Of a stretch of 64,000 bases of DNA, positions 52,562 to 60,930 are shown one piece after another. Position 1 is the first letter of the stretch. The number at the start of each line of letters is the position of its first letter. Location: contig CAXXSS010000001.1 in NCBI GenBank assembly GCA_963676865.2, positions 2,294,001 to 2,358,000 on the forward strand, given 5' to 3'. The DNA comes from JAAYUD01 sp963676865 (GTDB lineage Bacteria > Bacteroidota > Bacteroidia > Bacteroidales > Bacteroidaceae). A model generated the notes under the pieces. That model searched no databases, was not told the DNA's origin, and saw only the letters and a list, made by a program, of their open reading frames with translations. Made by a program: the position numbers and the translations under genes.

Positions 52562-53599
52562 ATGAATAATAAAAACACATCAATACTCTTAATCTATACT
52601 GGCGGAACAATCGGCATGATAGAGAATCAACAAACGGGTGCACTTGAGAATTTTAATTTCGAACAATTACAGAAATACATTCCTGAATTAAAATCGTTGG
52701 GCTTCCCTATTGAATCTGTTCAGTTCGAATCTCCGATTGATTCTTCGGATATTAATCCTGATGCGTGGCGAAAGATTGTACATATCGTCGAGGAAAATTA
52801 CGAGCGCTATAGTGGTTTTGTTATTCTGCACGGGACTGATACGATGGCTTATACATCTTCTGCCCTCAGTTTTATGCTTGAAGGGCTTAGAAAGCCTGTT
52901 GTGTTGACAGGATCTCAACTTCCTATCGGTAAAATGCGTACGGATGGTAAGGAGAATCTAATGACCAGTATTGAAATAGCCGCTGCCCAAGACGAAAATG
53001 GCAACCCGATGATTCCCGAAGTATGCGTGTTCTTTGAAAGCCATCTGATGAGGGGTAATCGTACGACAAAAATTAATGCCGAAAATTTTAATGCTTTTCG
53101 TTCATACAATTATCCGTTTCTGGCAGAAGCCGGCATTCATATCAGATATTCTCCCCATTATTGTCATCGGACAGTAGTTACTCCTTTAGTTCCTCATTAT
53201 TATTTGGATACCAATGTGTTGATTCTTAAATTATTCCCCGGCATTCAGAAGTATGTAGTTGATACGATATTCGATATACCCGGCCTGAAGGGGGTGATCC
53301 TCGAAACATTCGGATCGGGCAATGCTCCTCACGAATCATGGTTGGTAGATGCTATCAGCAGGGCAAGCAAAAGAGGGGTTGTCGTTGTCAATGTGACTCA
53401 ATGCCTTGGGGGCTGTGTCGATATGTTGAAGTACGAAACCGGTTTTCAACTCATTCAGTCGGGCTGTGTCAGCGGTTACGACTCAACTACAGAATCGGCT
53501 CTTACCAAATTGATGTTTCTGCTCGGGCACGGTTATTCTCCGGAAGAAGTGCGAGAAAAAATGACGCATTCTATTATCGGCGAAATAACAAGAGAGTAA
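52562..53599 (+). CDS. ansA: type I L-asparaginase
   Basis: Hydrolyses L-asparagine to aspartate and ammonia. The first catalytic Thr is in LIYTGGTIGM (about residues 9-18) and the second in LHGTDTMAYTSSA (about 89-101). Starting at the ATG 52562, which begins MNNKNTSILL, gives 345 residues without a signal peptide, so this is the cytoplasmic type. Earlier starts are excluded by the promoter at 52527-52534. It is divergent from the thr leader and about 100 bp upstream of radA. Confidence 0.92.
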   Translation: MNNKNTSILLIYTGGTIGMIENQQTGALENFNFEQLQKYIPELKSLGFPIESVQFESPIDSSDINPDAWRKIVHIVEENYERYSGFVILHGTDTMAYTSSALSFMLEGLRKPVVLTGSQLPIGKMRTDGKENLMTSIEIAAAQDENGNPMIPEVCVFFESHLMRGNRTTKINAENFNAFRSYNYPFLAEAGIHIRYSPHYCHRTVVTPLVPHYYLDTNVLILKLFPGIQKYVVDTIFDIPGLKGVILETFGSGNAPHESWLVDAISRASKRGVVVVNVTQCLGGCVDMLKYETGFQLIQSGCVSGYDSTTESALTKLMFLLGHGYSPEEVREKMTHSIIGEITRE

Positions 53600-53647
53600 T
53601 CATCACTTATCTCTACGTTGTTGATATTAAAGAAATCTTCTGATATT

Positions 53648-53679
53648 TTTGCTATTGCTTTCGTCTTGCATTATCTTTG
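53648..53679 (+). promoter_or_regulatory. promoter of radA
   Basis: TTTG (53648-53651), a 20-bp spacer and TATCTTTG (53672-53679) match the Bacteroides consensus exactly; the ATG follows 20 bp later. Confidence 0.75.
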
Positions 53680-53699
53680 TTGTCTATAATCAATAAGCG

Positions 53700-55067
53700 A
53701 TGGCAAAAGAAAAAACGGTTTATGTCTGTAATAATTGTGGACAAGAATCGCCCAAATGGATAGGTAAGTGTCCTTCTTGCGGTGAGTGGAATACCTATGT
53801 GGAGCAAGTGATTCGTAAAGAATCGGGGCCCCAACGGGTAGCTACAGGAATGGATCCCGTCAAGTCCAAACCGATAGCTCTTGATGCGATAGAAACAAAA
53901 GATGATCCTCGTATTGATATGCATGACGAGGAGCTGAATCGTGTATTGGGGGGAGGACTTGTGCCTGGCTCATTGGTACTGATAGGTGGCGAACCGGGTA
54001 TCGGTAAGTCGACCTTGGTGTTGCAGACCGTTATGAAGATGTCCGAAAAGCGTGTTCTTTATGTGTCGGGCGAAGAAAGTGCCAATCAGCTGAAGCTTCG
54101 TGCGAATCGTCTTGCCGGTGGTGGAAACGATTGTCTGATCCTTTGCGAAACGTCACTTGAAGAAATTTATACTCATATTAAAAATACAAAACCAGAAATT
54201 GTTATTATCGATTCTATCCAAACCATTTCGACTGAAATAGTCGATTCGTCTCCGGGTAGTCTGTCTCAAGTCAGAGAATGTGCTGTGTCGATATTGAAGT
54301 TTGCCAAAGAAACGCATACGGCAGTTATTCTGATAGGGCATATTAATAAGGAGGGAACTATTGCAGGCCCTAAAGTCTTGGAACATATTGTCGATACGGT
54401 ATTACAATTTGAAGGTGATCAGCATTATATGTATCGTATTTTGCGTAGTATTAAGAATCGGTTTGGGAGTACGTCCGAACTCGGTATTTATGAAATGCGG
54501 CAAAGTGGATTGCGGGAAGTGAACAACCCGTCAGAATTATTGCTTTCGGAAGGACATGAAGAAATGAGTGGCGTGGCTATTGCTTCGGCGGTAGACGGTA
54601 TTCGTCCTTTTTTGATTGAGACTCAGGCGTTGGTAAGCTCGGCGGTTTATGGCTATCCACAACATTTGGCTACCGGATTTGATTTGCGACGAATGAACAT
54701 GTTGCTTGCCGTGCTCGAAAAAAGAGTGGGCTTCAAACTTGCTCAGAAAGATGTGTTTCTCAATATTGCTGGTGGCCTCAGAGTGAACGATCCTGCGATA
54801 GACCTTTCTGTTGTGAGTGCCATACTTTCTTCCAATATGGATGCGGCGATCGAACGGCAAGTTTGCATGGCGGGTGAAGTGGGCTTGTCAGGCGAAATTC
54901 GTCCCGTCAACCGAATCGAGCAGCGCATTAGCGAAGCAGAGAAATTGGGATTCAAGCATTTTGTATTGCCACACAACAATATGCAAAACATCAACAGTGG
55001 TAGATATCAGATAGAATTAGTTCCTGTCAAGAAAGTGGAAGAAGCTTTTCGTTTTCTTTTTGGATAA
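53700..55067 (+). CDS. radA: DNA repair protein RadA
   Basis: RecA-like ATPase that drives branch migration of recombination intermediates. N-terminal zinc finger with two CxxC pairs (VCNNCGQESPKWIGKCPSCG, residues 9-28), Walker A GGEPGIGKSTLVLQ (about 95-108), the RadA-specific KNRFGSTSELGIYEM, and a C-terminal Lon-protease-like domain. 455 residues, complete. The FAD oxidoreductase gene starts 11 bp later, so the two are probably co-transcribed. Confidence 0.95.
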   Translation: MAKEKTVYVCNNCGQESPKWIGKCPSCGEWNTYVEQVIRKESGPQRVATGMDPVKSKPIALDAIETKDDPRIDMHDEELNRVLGGGLVPGSLVLIGGEPGIGKSTLVLQTVMKMSEKRVLYVSGEESANQLKLRANRLAGGGNDCLILCETSLEEIYTHIKNTKPEIVIIDSIQTISTEIVDSSPGSLSQVRECAVSILKFAKETHTAVILIGHINKEGTIAGPKVLEHIVDTVLQFEGDQHYMYRILRSIKNRFGSTSELGIYEMRQSGLREVNNPSELLLSEGHEEMSGVAIASAVDGIRPFLIETQALVSSAVYGYPQHLATGFDLRRMNMLLAVLEKRVGFKLAQKDVFLNIAGGLRVNDPAIDLSVVSAILSSNMDAAIERQVCMAGEVGLSGEIRPVNRIEQRISEAEKLGFKHFVLPHNNMQNINSGRYQIELVPVKKVEEAFRFLFG

Positions 55068-55078
55068 GATACAAATTT

Positions 55079-56665
55079 ATGATTCAAGAATATCAATTAA
55101 GAATATTGCCAGAGATAGCCGCAGATAGTGATAAGCTCAAACGCTATTTGTCAAAAGAAAAAGGGTTGTCCGTTTCTCAAATGATGGCAACTCGGGTGTT
55201 GAAGCGTAGCATTGATGCTCGCCAGCGTACTATTTTTGTCAACTTGAAAGTCCGTGTTTACCTTAACGAGCAGCCGTCGGATGATGAATATGAGAAAACC
55301 ATATATAATAATGTAGAGGGCAAACCGCAGGTGGTTGTTGTCGGCGCTGGCCCCGGTGGATTGTTTGCTGCTCTGCGACTTATAGAGTTAGGACTTCGTC
55401 CCATTGTAGTGGAACGCGGTAAAGATGTACATGAACGGAGAAAAGATATTGCCTTGATCAGCACTAGACAAACGGTTGACTCTGAATCGAATTACTCATT
55501 TGGCGAAGGCGGTGCAGGAGCTTATTCGGATGGTAAACTTTATACTCGAAGCAAGAAGCGTGGCAATGTTGATAAGGTTCTGAATGTGTTTTGCCAGCAT
55601 GGTGCTTCTACGGCCATATTGGTTGATGCTCATCCCCATATCGGTACGGACAAGTTGCCTCGGGTCATCGAAAATATGCGCAATACCATTATTGCCTGTG
55701 GTGGCGAAGTGCATTTTCAAACCAGAATGAGTGGGCTGATAATGCAGGAAGAAATAGTGATCGGTATTGAAACAGCCGATGGTGGCGTCTTTATGGGCCC
55801 TGTTATACTTGCTACCGGTCATTCAGCCCGGGATGTGTATCGTTGGTTTTCGAACAATCATATTGCTATAGAGGCCAAAGGTTTTGCCGTGGGTGTGCGC
55901 TTGGAGCATCCCTCAACTCTTATCGATCAGATTCAGTATCATAATAAAGAAGGGCGTGGGGCTTATTTGCCTGCCGCCGAATATAGTTTCGTTACTCAAG
56001 TTGCCGGACGCGGCGTGTATAGTTTTTGCATGTGCCCCGGAGGCTTTGTAGTTCCGGCCGCGAGTGGTCCCGAGCAAGTGGTCGTAAACGGTATGTCGCC
56101 TTCTACGAGAGGCTCTCGTTGGAGCAACTCGGGGATGGTTGTCGAGATACATCCTGATGATATTTCGTCAATGAATATTGCTGCCGAAGCAGGAGCCGGC
56201 GCTGCTCCCGAATTGGCCGTGATGCAGTTTCAAGAACAATTGGAACGTAGCAGCTGGCAGCAGGGTGGTATGAAGCAGATTGCACCGGCACAACGAATGC
56301 ACGACTTCGTCAAGAAAAAGTTGAGCTACGATCTGCCCGATTCTTCGTATAGTGCAGGACTCGTTTCTTCTCCATTGCATTTTTGGCTACCGGAGTTTAT
56401 CTCGTCACGCCTGGCCGAAGGATTTAAGGTCTTTGGTCGAAGTAGCTATGGCTTTCTGACCAACGAAGCCGTGATGATCGGAGTCGAAACTCGAACTTCG
56501 TCGCCTGTGCGGATTCTTAGAAATCCTGAAACGATGCAGCACATCACTCTTCAGGGGCTGTTCCCTTGCGGTGAAGGTGCCGGTTATGCAGGCGGTATCG
56601 TTTCGGCTGCTATTGATGGCGAAAAGTGTGCGGAGTCTGCTGTAGCGTATATCAGTAAATTATAA
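55079..56665 (+). CDS. NAD(P)/FAD-dependent oxidoreductase of unknown substrate (COG2509 type)
   Basis: Flavoprotein of 528 residues. It has an N-terminal extension (about 1-85) unique to the group, then the dinucleotide motif VVVVGAGPGGLFAALRLIE (about 89-107) and ERGKDVHERRKDI. NYSFGEGGAGAYSDGKLYTR and a C-terminal CGEGAGYAGGIVSAAIDG FAD segment follow. Members are described only as uncharacterised FAD-dependent dehydrogenases. Placed between radA and a LuxR-type regulator gene (gap 3 bp), which gives no clear hint of substrate. Confidence 0.88.
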   Translation: MIQEYQLRILPEIAADSDKLKRYLSKEKGLSVSQMMATRVLKRSIDARQRTIFVNLKVRVYLNEQPSDDEYEKTIYNNVEGKPQVVVVGAGPGGLFAALRLIELGLRPIVVERGKDVHERRKDIALISTRQTVDSESNYSFGEGGAGAYSDGKLYTRSKKRGNVDKVLNVFCQHGASTAILVDAHPHIGTDKLPRVIENMRNTIIACGGEVHFQTRMSGLIMQEEIVIGIETADGGVFMGPVILATGHSARDVYRWFSNNHIAIEAKGFAVGVRLEHPSTLIDQIQYHNKEGRGAYLPAAEYSFVTQVAGRGVYSFCMCPGGFVVPAASGPEQVVVNGMSPSTRGSRWSNSGMVVEIHPDDISSMNIAAEAGAGAAPELAVMQFQEQLERSSWQQGGMKQIAPAQRMHDFVKKKLSYDLPDSSYSAGLVSSPLHFWLPEFISSRLAEGFKVFGRSSYGFLTNEAVMIGVETRTSSPVRILRNPETMQHITLQGLFPCGEGAGYAGGIVSAAIDGEKCAESAVAYISKL

Positions 56666-56668
56666 ATA

Positions 56669-57268
56669 ATGAACAACTCTATAAACCTCGAAATAGCAAT
56701 TGTAGATTCCAATATGTTGTCGTGTATCGGATTGCGCCAGCTCATCACTGATATTATGCCCAAAGTATCTGTGCGGATATTCAATACTTTTGCCCATTTT
56801 ACCGACGATACGCCGGATCTGTTTATCCATTATTTTGTATCGTTACAGGTTTATATGGATCATTCTTCTTTCTTTCAGTGCAGGCTCTATAAAACGATAG
56901 TCTTGATTGGCGAAGACAATTTCATCCAGTTAAAAGATGTCCGTATGCTCAACATCCATCAACCCGAAAAAGAACTTGTCAAGCACCTGTTGACGCTAGA
57001 GCAGACGGGGCACCACAAACATCCGGATGATGTCCGTATACCCCATTGGGACAAGCGGCATCACGATCTTACTCCGCGCGAAGTTGAAGTTTTGGTGATG
57101 ATCGTAAGGGGCTTCCTTAATAAGGAGATTGCCGAAAGACTGCATATAGGACTGTCAACGGTTATTACCCATCGCAAGAATATTATCGATAAACTGGGCA
57201 CAAAATCAGTATCGCGTCTTGCCATTTATGCTGTGATGAACGGCTATATCGAAGCCGATAAAATATAA
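56669..57268 (+). CDS. LuxR-type transcriptional regulator with degenerate receiver-like N-terminus
   Basis: 199 residues. The C-terminal helix-turn-helix (about 130-195) has LTPREVEVLVMIVRGFLNKE and GLSTVITHRKNIIDKLG, as in NarL-type response regulators. The N-terminus starts IAIVDSNMLSCIGLRQLI like a receiver domain, but the Asp and Lys expected for phosphorylation are not clearly conserved, so it may act without a kinase. It begins 3 bp after the FAD oxidoreductase stop, suggesting co-regulation or autoregulation of the radA transcript. Confidence 0.82.
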   Translation: MNNSINLEIAIVDSNMLSCIGLRQLITDIMPKVSVRIFNTFAHFTDDTPDLFIHYFVSLQVYMDHSSFFQCRLYKTIVLIGEDNFIQLKDVRMLNIHQPEKELVKHLLTLEQTGHHKHPDDVRIPHWDKRHHDLTPREVEVLVMIVRGFLNKEIAERLHIGLSTVITHRKNIIDKLGTKSVSRLAIYAVMNGYIEADKI

Positions 57269-57395
57269 CTTTAAAAAATCAAATAGTCTTTTGAAGTATT
57301 CTTCTATTCATTTTTGAATGAATAAAAGGATAGTGATATTGTTCTTATGAAGCTAATAAGAGCAATAAAGCTTGTTGTATTTCGAAATATTTCAG

Positions 57396-57403
57396 TATTT
57401 TTG
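57396..57403 (+). promoter_or_regulatory. -7 box of the sufT-like gene
   Basis: TATTTTTG matches TAnnTTTG exactly; a TTG (57375-57377) lies 18 bp upstream. The start codon chosen at 57425 is 21 bp downstream, and the open frame beginning at 57347 would span this promoter. Confidence 0.5.
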
Positions 57404-57424
57404 TCGAAACAATCAGATAGAGTT

Positions 57425-57736
57425 ATGACAAAATTTGAAATGGAAGAAAAGATAGTCGCCATGCTCAAAACCGTTTACGATCCGGAGATTCCGGTCAATC
57501 TTTACGATTTGGGATTGATTTATAAAATTGATGTGAGCGACAAGTTTGAAGTGAATATTGAGATGACACTTACTGCACCCAATTGTCCTGCTGCCGACTT
57601 CATTGTTGAGGATGTACGCCAAAGGGTCGAATCTATAGATGGGGTGATTGCAACCAATATTAATTTGGTCTTTGAACCCACGTGGGATCAGAACATGATG
57701 TCCGATGAAGCGAAGTTGGAATTAGGCTTTATGTAA
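57425..57736 (+). CDS. MIP18/SufT-type iron-sulfur assembly protein (DUF59)
   Basis: 103 residues from the Met at 57425. The DUF59 signature is clear: TVYDPEIPVNLYDLGLIYKI and LTLTAPNCPAADFI, which contains the family Cys. Members assist maturation of Fe-S proteins in the cytoplasm. No suf or isc genes are in the window, so its partners are elsewhere. The tail EPTWDQNMMSDEAKLELGFM is typical. Confidence 0.88.
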   Translation: MTKFEMEEKIVAMLKTVYDPEIPVNLYDLGLIYKIDVSDKFEVNIEMTLTAPNCPAADFIVEDVRQRVESIDGVIATNINLVFEPTWDQNMMSDEAKLELGFM

Positions 57737-57787
57737 TATACTTTCGGGGCTGTTCCGTGGTATATTTGTATGTACAATTAAAACGTA

Positions 57788-58558
57788 ATGGTAATGAAAA
57801 AAGTATATTTTCTCTCGGATGTTCATCTCGGTTCGAGAGGCATTCAGCACGGAAGAACTCAAGAACGACGGTTAGTTAGTTTTCTGGATAGTATTAAGGA
57901 TAAGGCAAGCGCCCTTTATTTGTTGGGCGATATATTCGATTTCTGGTACGAGTTTAAGACGGTAGTTCCCAAGGGCTATACCCGCTTTTTGGGCAAGATT
58001 TCCGAATTGACGGATAGTGGTGTCGAGGTACATTTCTTTATCGGTAATCACGATATTTGGTGTGGCGATTACTTTGAAAAGGAATGCGGCATGGTTATTC
58101 ATCGCGAACCGCTCACCTGCGAAATATTCGGTAAGATCTTTTTTATGGCACACGGCGATGGACTGGGCGACAACAATCGCAAGTTCAAGTTGCTCCGTGC
58201 AATGTTTCATAGCAAGTTTCTGCAATTTCTTTTTTCGAATGTACATCCTCGCTGGAGTATTGACTTGGGTTTGACATGGGCCAAGCATAGCCGACAGAAG
58301 AGAGCGGGCTGTCAAGAGCCTTCCTATATGGGCGAAGATAAGGAATATTTGGTGCTTTATTCTAAAAACTACCTGCGCACTCATCCGGAGGTGAATTTCT
58401 TTATCTTTGGACATCGGCATATTGAACTCGATTTGATGTTGAACCGGAGTGCAAGAATTTTAATTACAGGGGATTGGATCACACAATTTACTTATGTCGA
58501 ATTCGATGGAGAGCGATTGACCCTGAATAATTATGTAGAAGGGGAAACTCAAATATAA
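57788..58558 (+). CDS. lpxH: UDP-2,3-diacylglucosamine diphosphatase, LpxH-type
   Basis: Metallophosphoesterase that hydrolyses UDP-diacylglucosamine to lipid X in lipid A synthesis, at the inner membrane. Metal ligands are in FLSDVHLGSRG, LLGDIFDFWYE, IGNHDIWCGD, MAHGDGLGDNN and FGHRHIELD. 256 residues from 57788, or 254 from the Met at 57794. Some Bacteroides LpxH relatives are annotated only as metallophosphatases; the full set of five blocks supports the LpxH call. Confidence 0.88.
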   Translation: MVMKKVYFLSDVHLGSRGIQHGRTQERRLVSFLDSIKDKASALYLLGDIFDFWYEFKTVVPKGYTRFLGKISELTDSGVEVHFFIGNHDIWCGDYFEKECGMVIHREPLTCEIFGKIFFMAHGDGLGDNNRKFKLLRAMFHSKFLQFLFSNVHPRWSIDLGLTWAKHSRQKRAGCQEPSYMGEDKEYLVLYSKNYLRTHPEVNFFIFGHRHIELDLMLNRSARILITGDWITQFTYVEFDGERLTLNNYVEGETQI

Positions 58559-58849
58559 AATATAAAACACAAAAAATGGCTACTCTCGCGAGCAACCACT
58601 TTCTGTAACCTTAATCTAATACTATGAAAAACACAATGCAAATATAATAGTATTTGTTGAATCTGCAAGTGCTAAGCCTGTTTTTAGTTTCATTTATAAC
58701 AACGTTTAAAAGTAAGAATGTAGTTGTTAACGAAAATCGGATTAACTGTTAACAAATTATTGTTGTTAACACACCAACTTTCTCTTTGCAAAGAGGGTAT
58801 ATCTATCGCTTTCTTAAAGAAACAACCTGTATGGGGAAAAAGTCTATCG

Positions 58850-60865
58850 CTAAATGGATGAAGGAAATACGGCTTGGGGTACAATGCTGTCGTTCAGTAT
58901 CATGTCGTTTTGCTGAAAGCCAATGCTATCACGATGGATGACGAAAGAGTTGCTTGCTCTACCCGTTAAGTTGACATAAGGATGTATACTGTCTGCCTGC
59001 GCGTGGCTGATTATTCCTCTTGCAGCCATTAGTCGTGCAATGAGCCTGTAGTAGCCGCCATAATATCCACGAAGCACGATGTCGCCGGTCTCGTTATTCA
59101 CTACGAATGAACTGGTGAAATGTTTGGGCTTTGGTATCAAGGATGCCAAACAGATACATTCTTCCAGCGAAAGCTGCTGCGGACGCTTGTTGAAGTAGAA
59201 CTCTGAAGCCTCCCAAATGCCGTATACGTTGGGTGCCCATTCGACAATATTGAAGTAAACTTCAAGCAAACGTTGCTTTGATGTGATATGTTCATTTTCT
59301 ATAAGCCATACGATGAAAGCCTCTTCGAGTTTACGGGCGATGTTTTTATTTCGGTTAAGGAATACATTCTTTATTATCTGCATCGAAATGGTACTGCCTC
59401 CCCGGGCGAATCGTTTCTTTTGCAGGTCGTATATCAAAGCGCTGCGTAGCATGTCTAGGCGGAAGCCGTGGTGCTTGAAGAAAGTTCCGTCTTCGCTTTC
59501 GAGCACTGCCCATTGCATGATCTGCGGAATGCTGTCTATGGGGGTGTAGTGTGCCCACGATGGACCGATCGGGAATGTCCTTACGGGGCGCCCGTTATCA
59601 TAAGCTGTATACACGAATTCGCGGTTCATTCGCCTGAGGTCTGTGCTGCCGTAGTCTACAATATGGAAGAAACGTTGGCTCAAATCCGATTCGAGACGCA
59701 TGGCGTTAAGGTTCGCTATATCCAGGTCGAGCAGGAAATGATAAGCCAGTTGGCCTGTCGTGCGAAGCCCTTTCAGATTGCCGAACAAACCTTCGGGGAG
59801 CGATGCGAAGAGGTCGTTCGAGTTAAACCATGGTTTATCAATCCCTATTCTGAAATGCCATTTGTTGTTGTTCTTTTCAGCCCGTACATAGGGACTGAAC
59901 AGTAGTCGGTTAAATTGGACAATGGTCTGTGCACTGTCCAGCTCAATGTAATTGGAACCTATATTGATGGCATAGTTTATTCTTCCTCTGTTTAGTTGAA
60001 TCACTTCCGGCGAAAGTGCCTTGTGTGCAACTTCCAGTCCATTCACCATGAGTTCTCCGTTGAGAGAGGTGTAACTGAAATGTTTGCTTTTCGTCATGCT
60101 GTAGAGCAATGAACTGAATGCTACGTGGGCATGAAAGTGCTTGTTCAGGTACGGAATGGATACTTTCTGGTGAGGAGTGGCAGCCGTAAGGGATAGTTGC
60201 AGTTCCTTGCTGAAATGGTTGAGGACGCCTGTTGCTCTTAGTCGCTGAGCAGGCTCTTCGTCTTCACTGATGGCTATCTCGTTGTCGAACTGATTGTCTT
60301 TTACGTTGAACGTGGCAAACCGCAATGCCAGCTTATTATTGTCTTTCTGTTTGCTTATAAGCACGTCTTTCAGGGTACCGTTTTCAGGCAGATAATCATA
60401 ACACATGTTCAGCAGACTATTCACTCGTTCGTCATAACCTCTTTTCTTAGCCTTCTCATTCGGATTTTTCTTTTTGAAAAGAAAATCGTAGTTCGATATG
60501 CTGTCTTTCTTTACGAAGGTGAGGGCCAGGTGCTCGAGCGACATGTCATTGAGTTCTATTTCTCCGATGAGCAATGGCAGGAAGTTGAGCTTCACTTTCA
60601 TGGAGCGAAGATTAAGAAGCGTGTCTCGATGGTTGGGTACGATCGAAAACTCGTTGAGGTCTATTTCGCGCAGTCCATTGAATTGCAGTTGCCGGTAATG
60701 AATGGATAGATCATAGGTCGTTTCCAAATGTTGTATCTTTCGGTCTGCTAAATAATGAAGCAGTTGATTGCGGAAGATATAAAACCCTGTAACCGAGAAT
60801 ATAAAAAATGCTACTACGCAGTACACAATTCTTAATATACGCTTAGAGTTAAATTCCATTGCCAA
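58850..60865 (-). CDS. biosynthetic peptidoglycan transglycosylase (GT51) with long N-terminal region
   Basis: Polymerises lipid II into glycan strands at the inner membrane. One N-terminal transmembrane helix (about residues 11-30), then about 370 residues of periplasmic beta-rich sequence, and a GT51 domain with VLESEDGTFFKHHGF (first catalytic Glu), ARGGSTISMQIIKNVFLN and LEVYFNIVEWAPNVYGI (second Glu). There is no transpeptidase domain, so at 671 residues it is neither a normal short Mgt nor a class A PBP. The N-terminal region resembles AsmA-like lipid-transfer sequence only in a general way. Confidence 0.87.
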   Translation of the reverse strand: MAMEFNSKRILRIVYCVVAFFIFSVTGFYIFRNQLLHYLADRKIQHLETTYDLSIHYRQLQFNGLREIDLNEFSIVPNHRDTLLNLRSMKVKLNFLPLLIGEIELNDMSLEHLALTFVKKDSISNYDFLFKKKNPNEKAKKRGYDERVNSLLNMCYDYLPENGTLKDVLISKQKDNNKLALRFATFNVKDNQFDNEIAISEDEEPAQRLRATGVLNHFSKELQLSLTAATPHQKVSIPYLNKHFHAHVAFSSLLYSMTKSKHFSYTSLNGELMVNGLEVAHKALSPEVIQLNRGRINYAINIGSNYIELDSAQTIVQFNRLLFSPYVRAEKNNNKWHFRIGIDKPWFNSNDLFASLPEGLFGNLKGLRTTGQLAYHFLLDLDIANLNAMRLESDLSQRFFHIVDYGSTDLRRMNREFVYTAYDNGRPVRTFPIGPSWAHYTPIDSIPQIMQWAVLESEDGTFFKHHGFRLDMLRSALIYDLQKKRFARGGSTISMQIIKNVFLNRNKNIARKLEEAFIVWLIENEHITSKQRLLEVYFNIVEWAPNVYGIWEASEFYFNKRPQQLSLEECICLASLIPKPKHFTSSFVVNNETGDIVLRGYYGGYYRLIARLMAARGIISHAQADSIHPYVNLTGRASNSFVIHRDSIGFQQNDMILNDSIVPQAVFPSSI

Positions 60866-60885
60866 AATTTGTTTATAATCGCCTG

Positions 60886-60913
60886 CAAAAGTAGTAAAAA
60901 AAAACTATCTTTG
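60886..60913. promoter_or_regulatory. back-to-back -7 boxes between GT51 and AmgK-RapZ genes
   Basis: TACTTTTG on the minus strand (60886-60893) for the GT51 gene and TATCTTTG on the plus strand (60906-60913) for the kinase gene, only 12 bp apart. Both match TAnnTTTG. Neither has a perfect -33 TTTG at standard spacing. Confidence 0.5.
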
Positions 60914-60930
60914 TCACCAAACATATCGTT

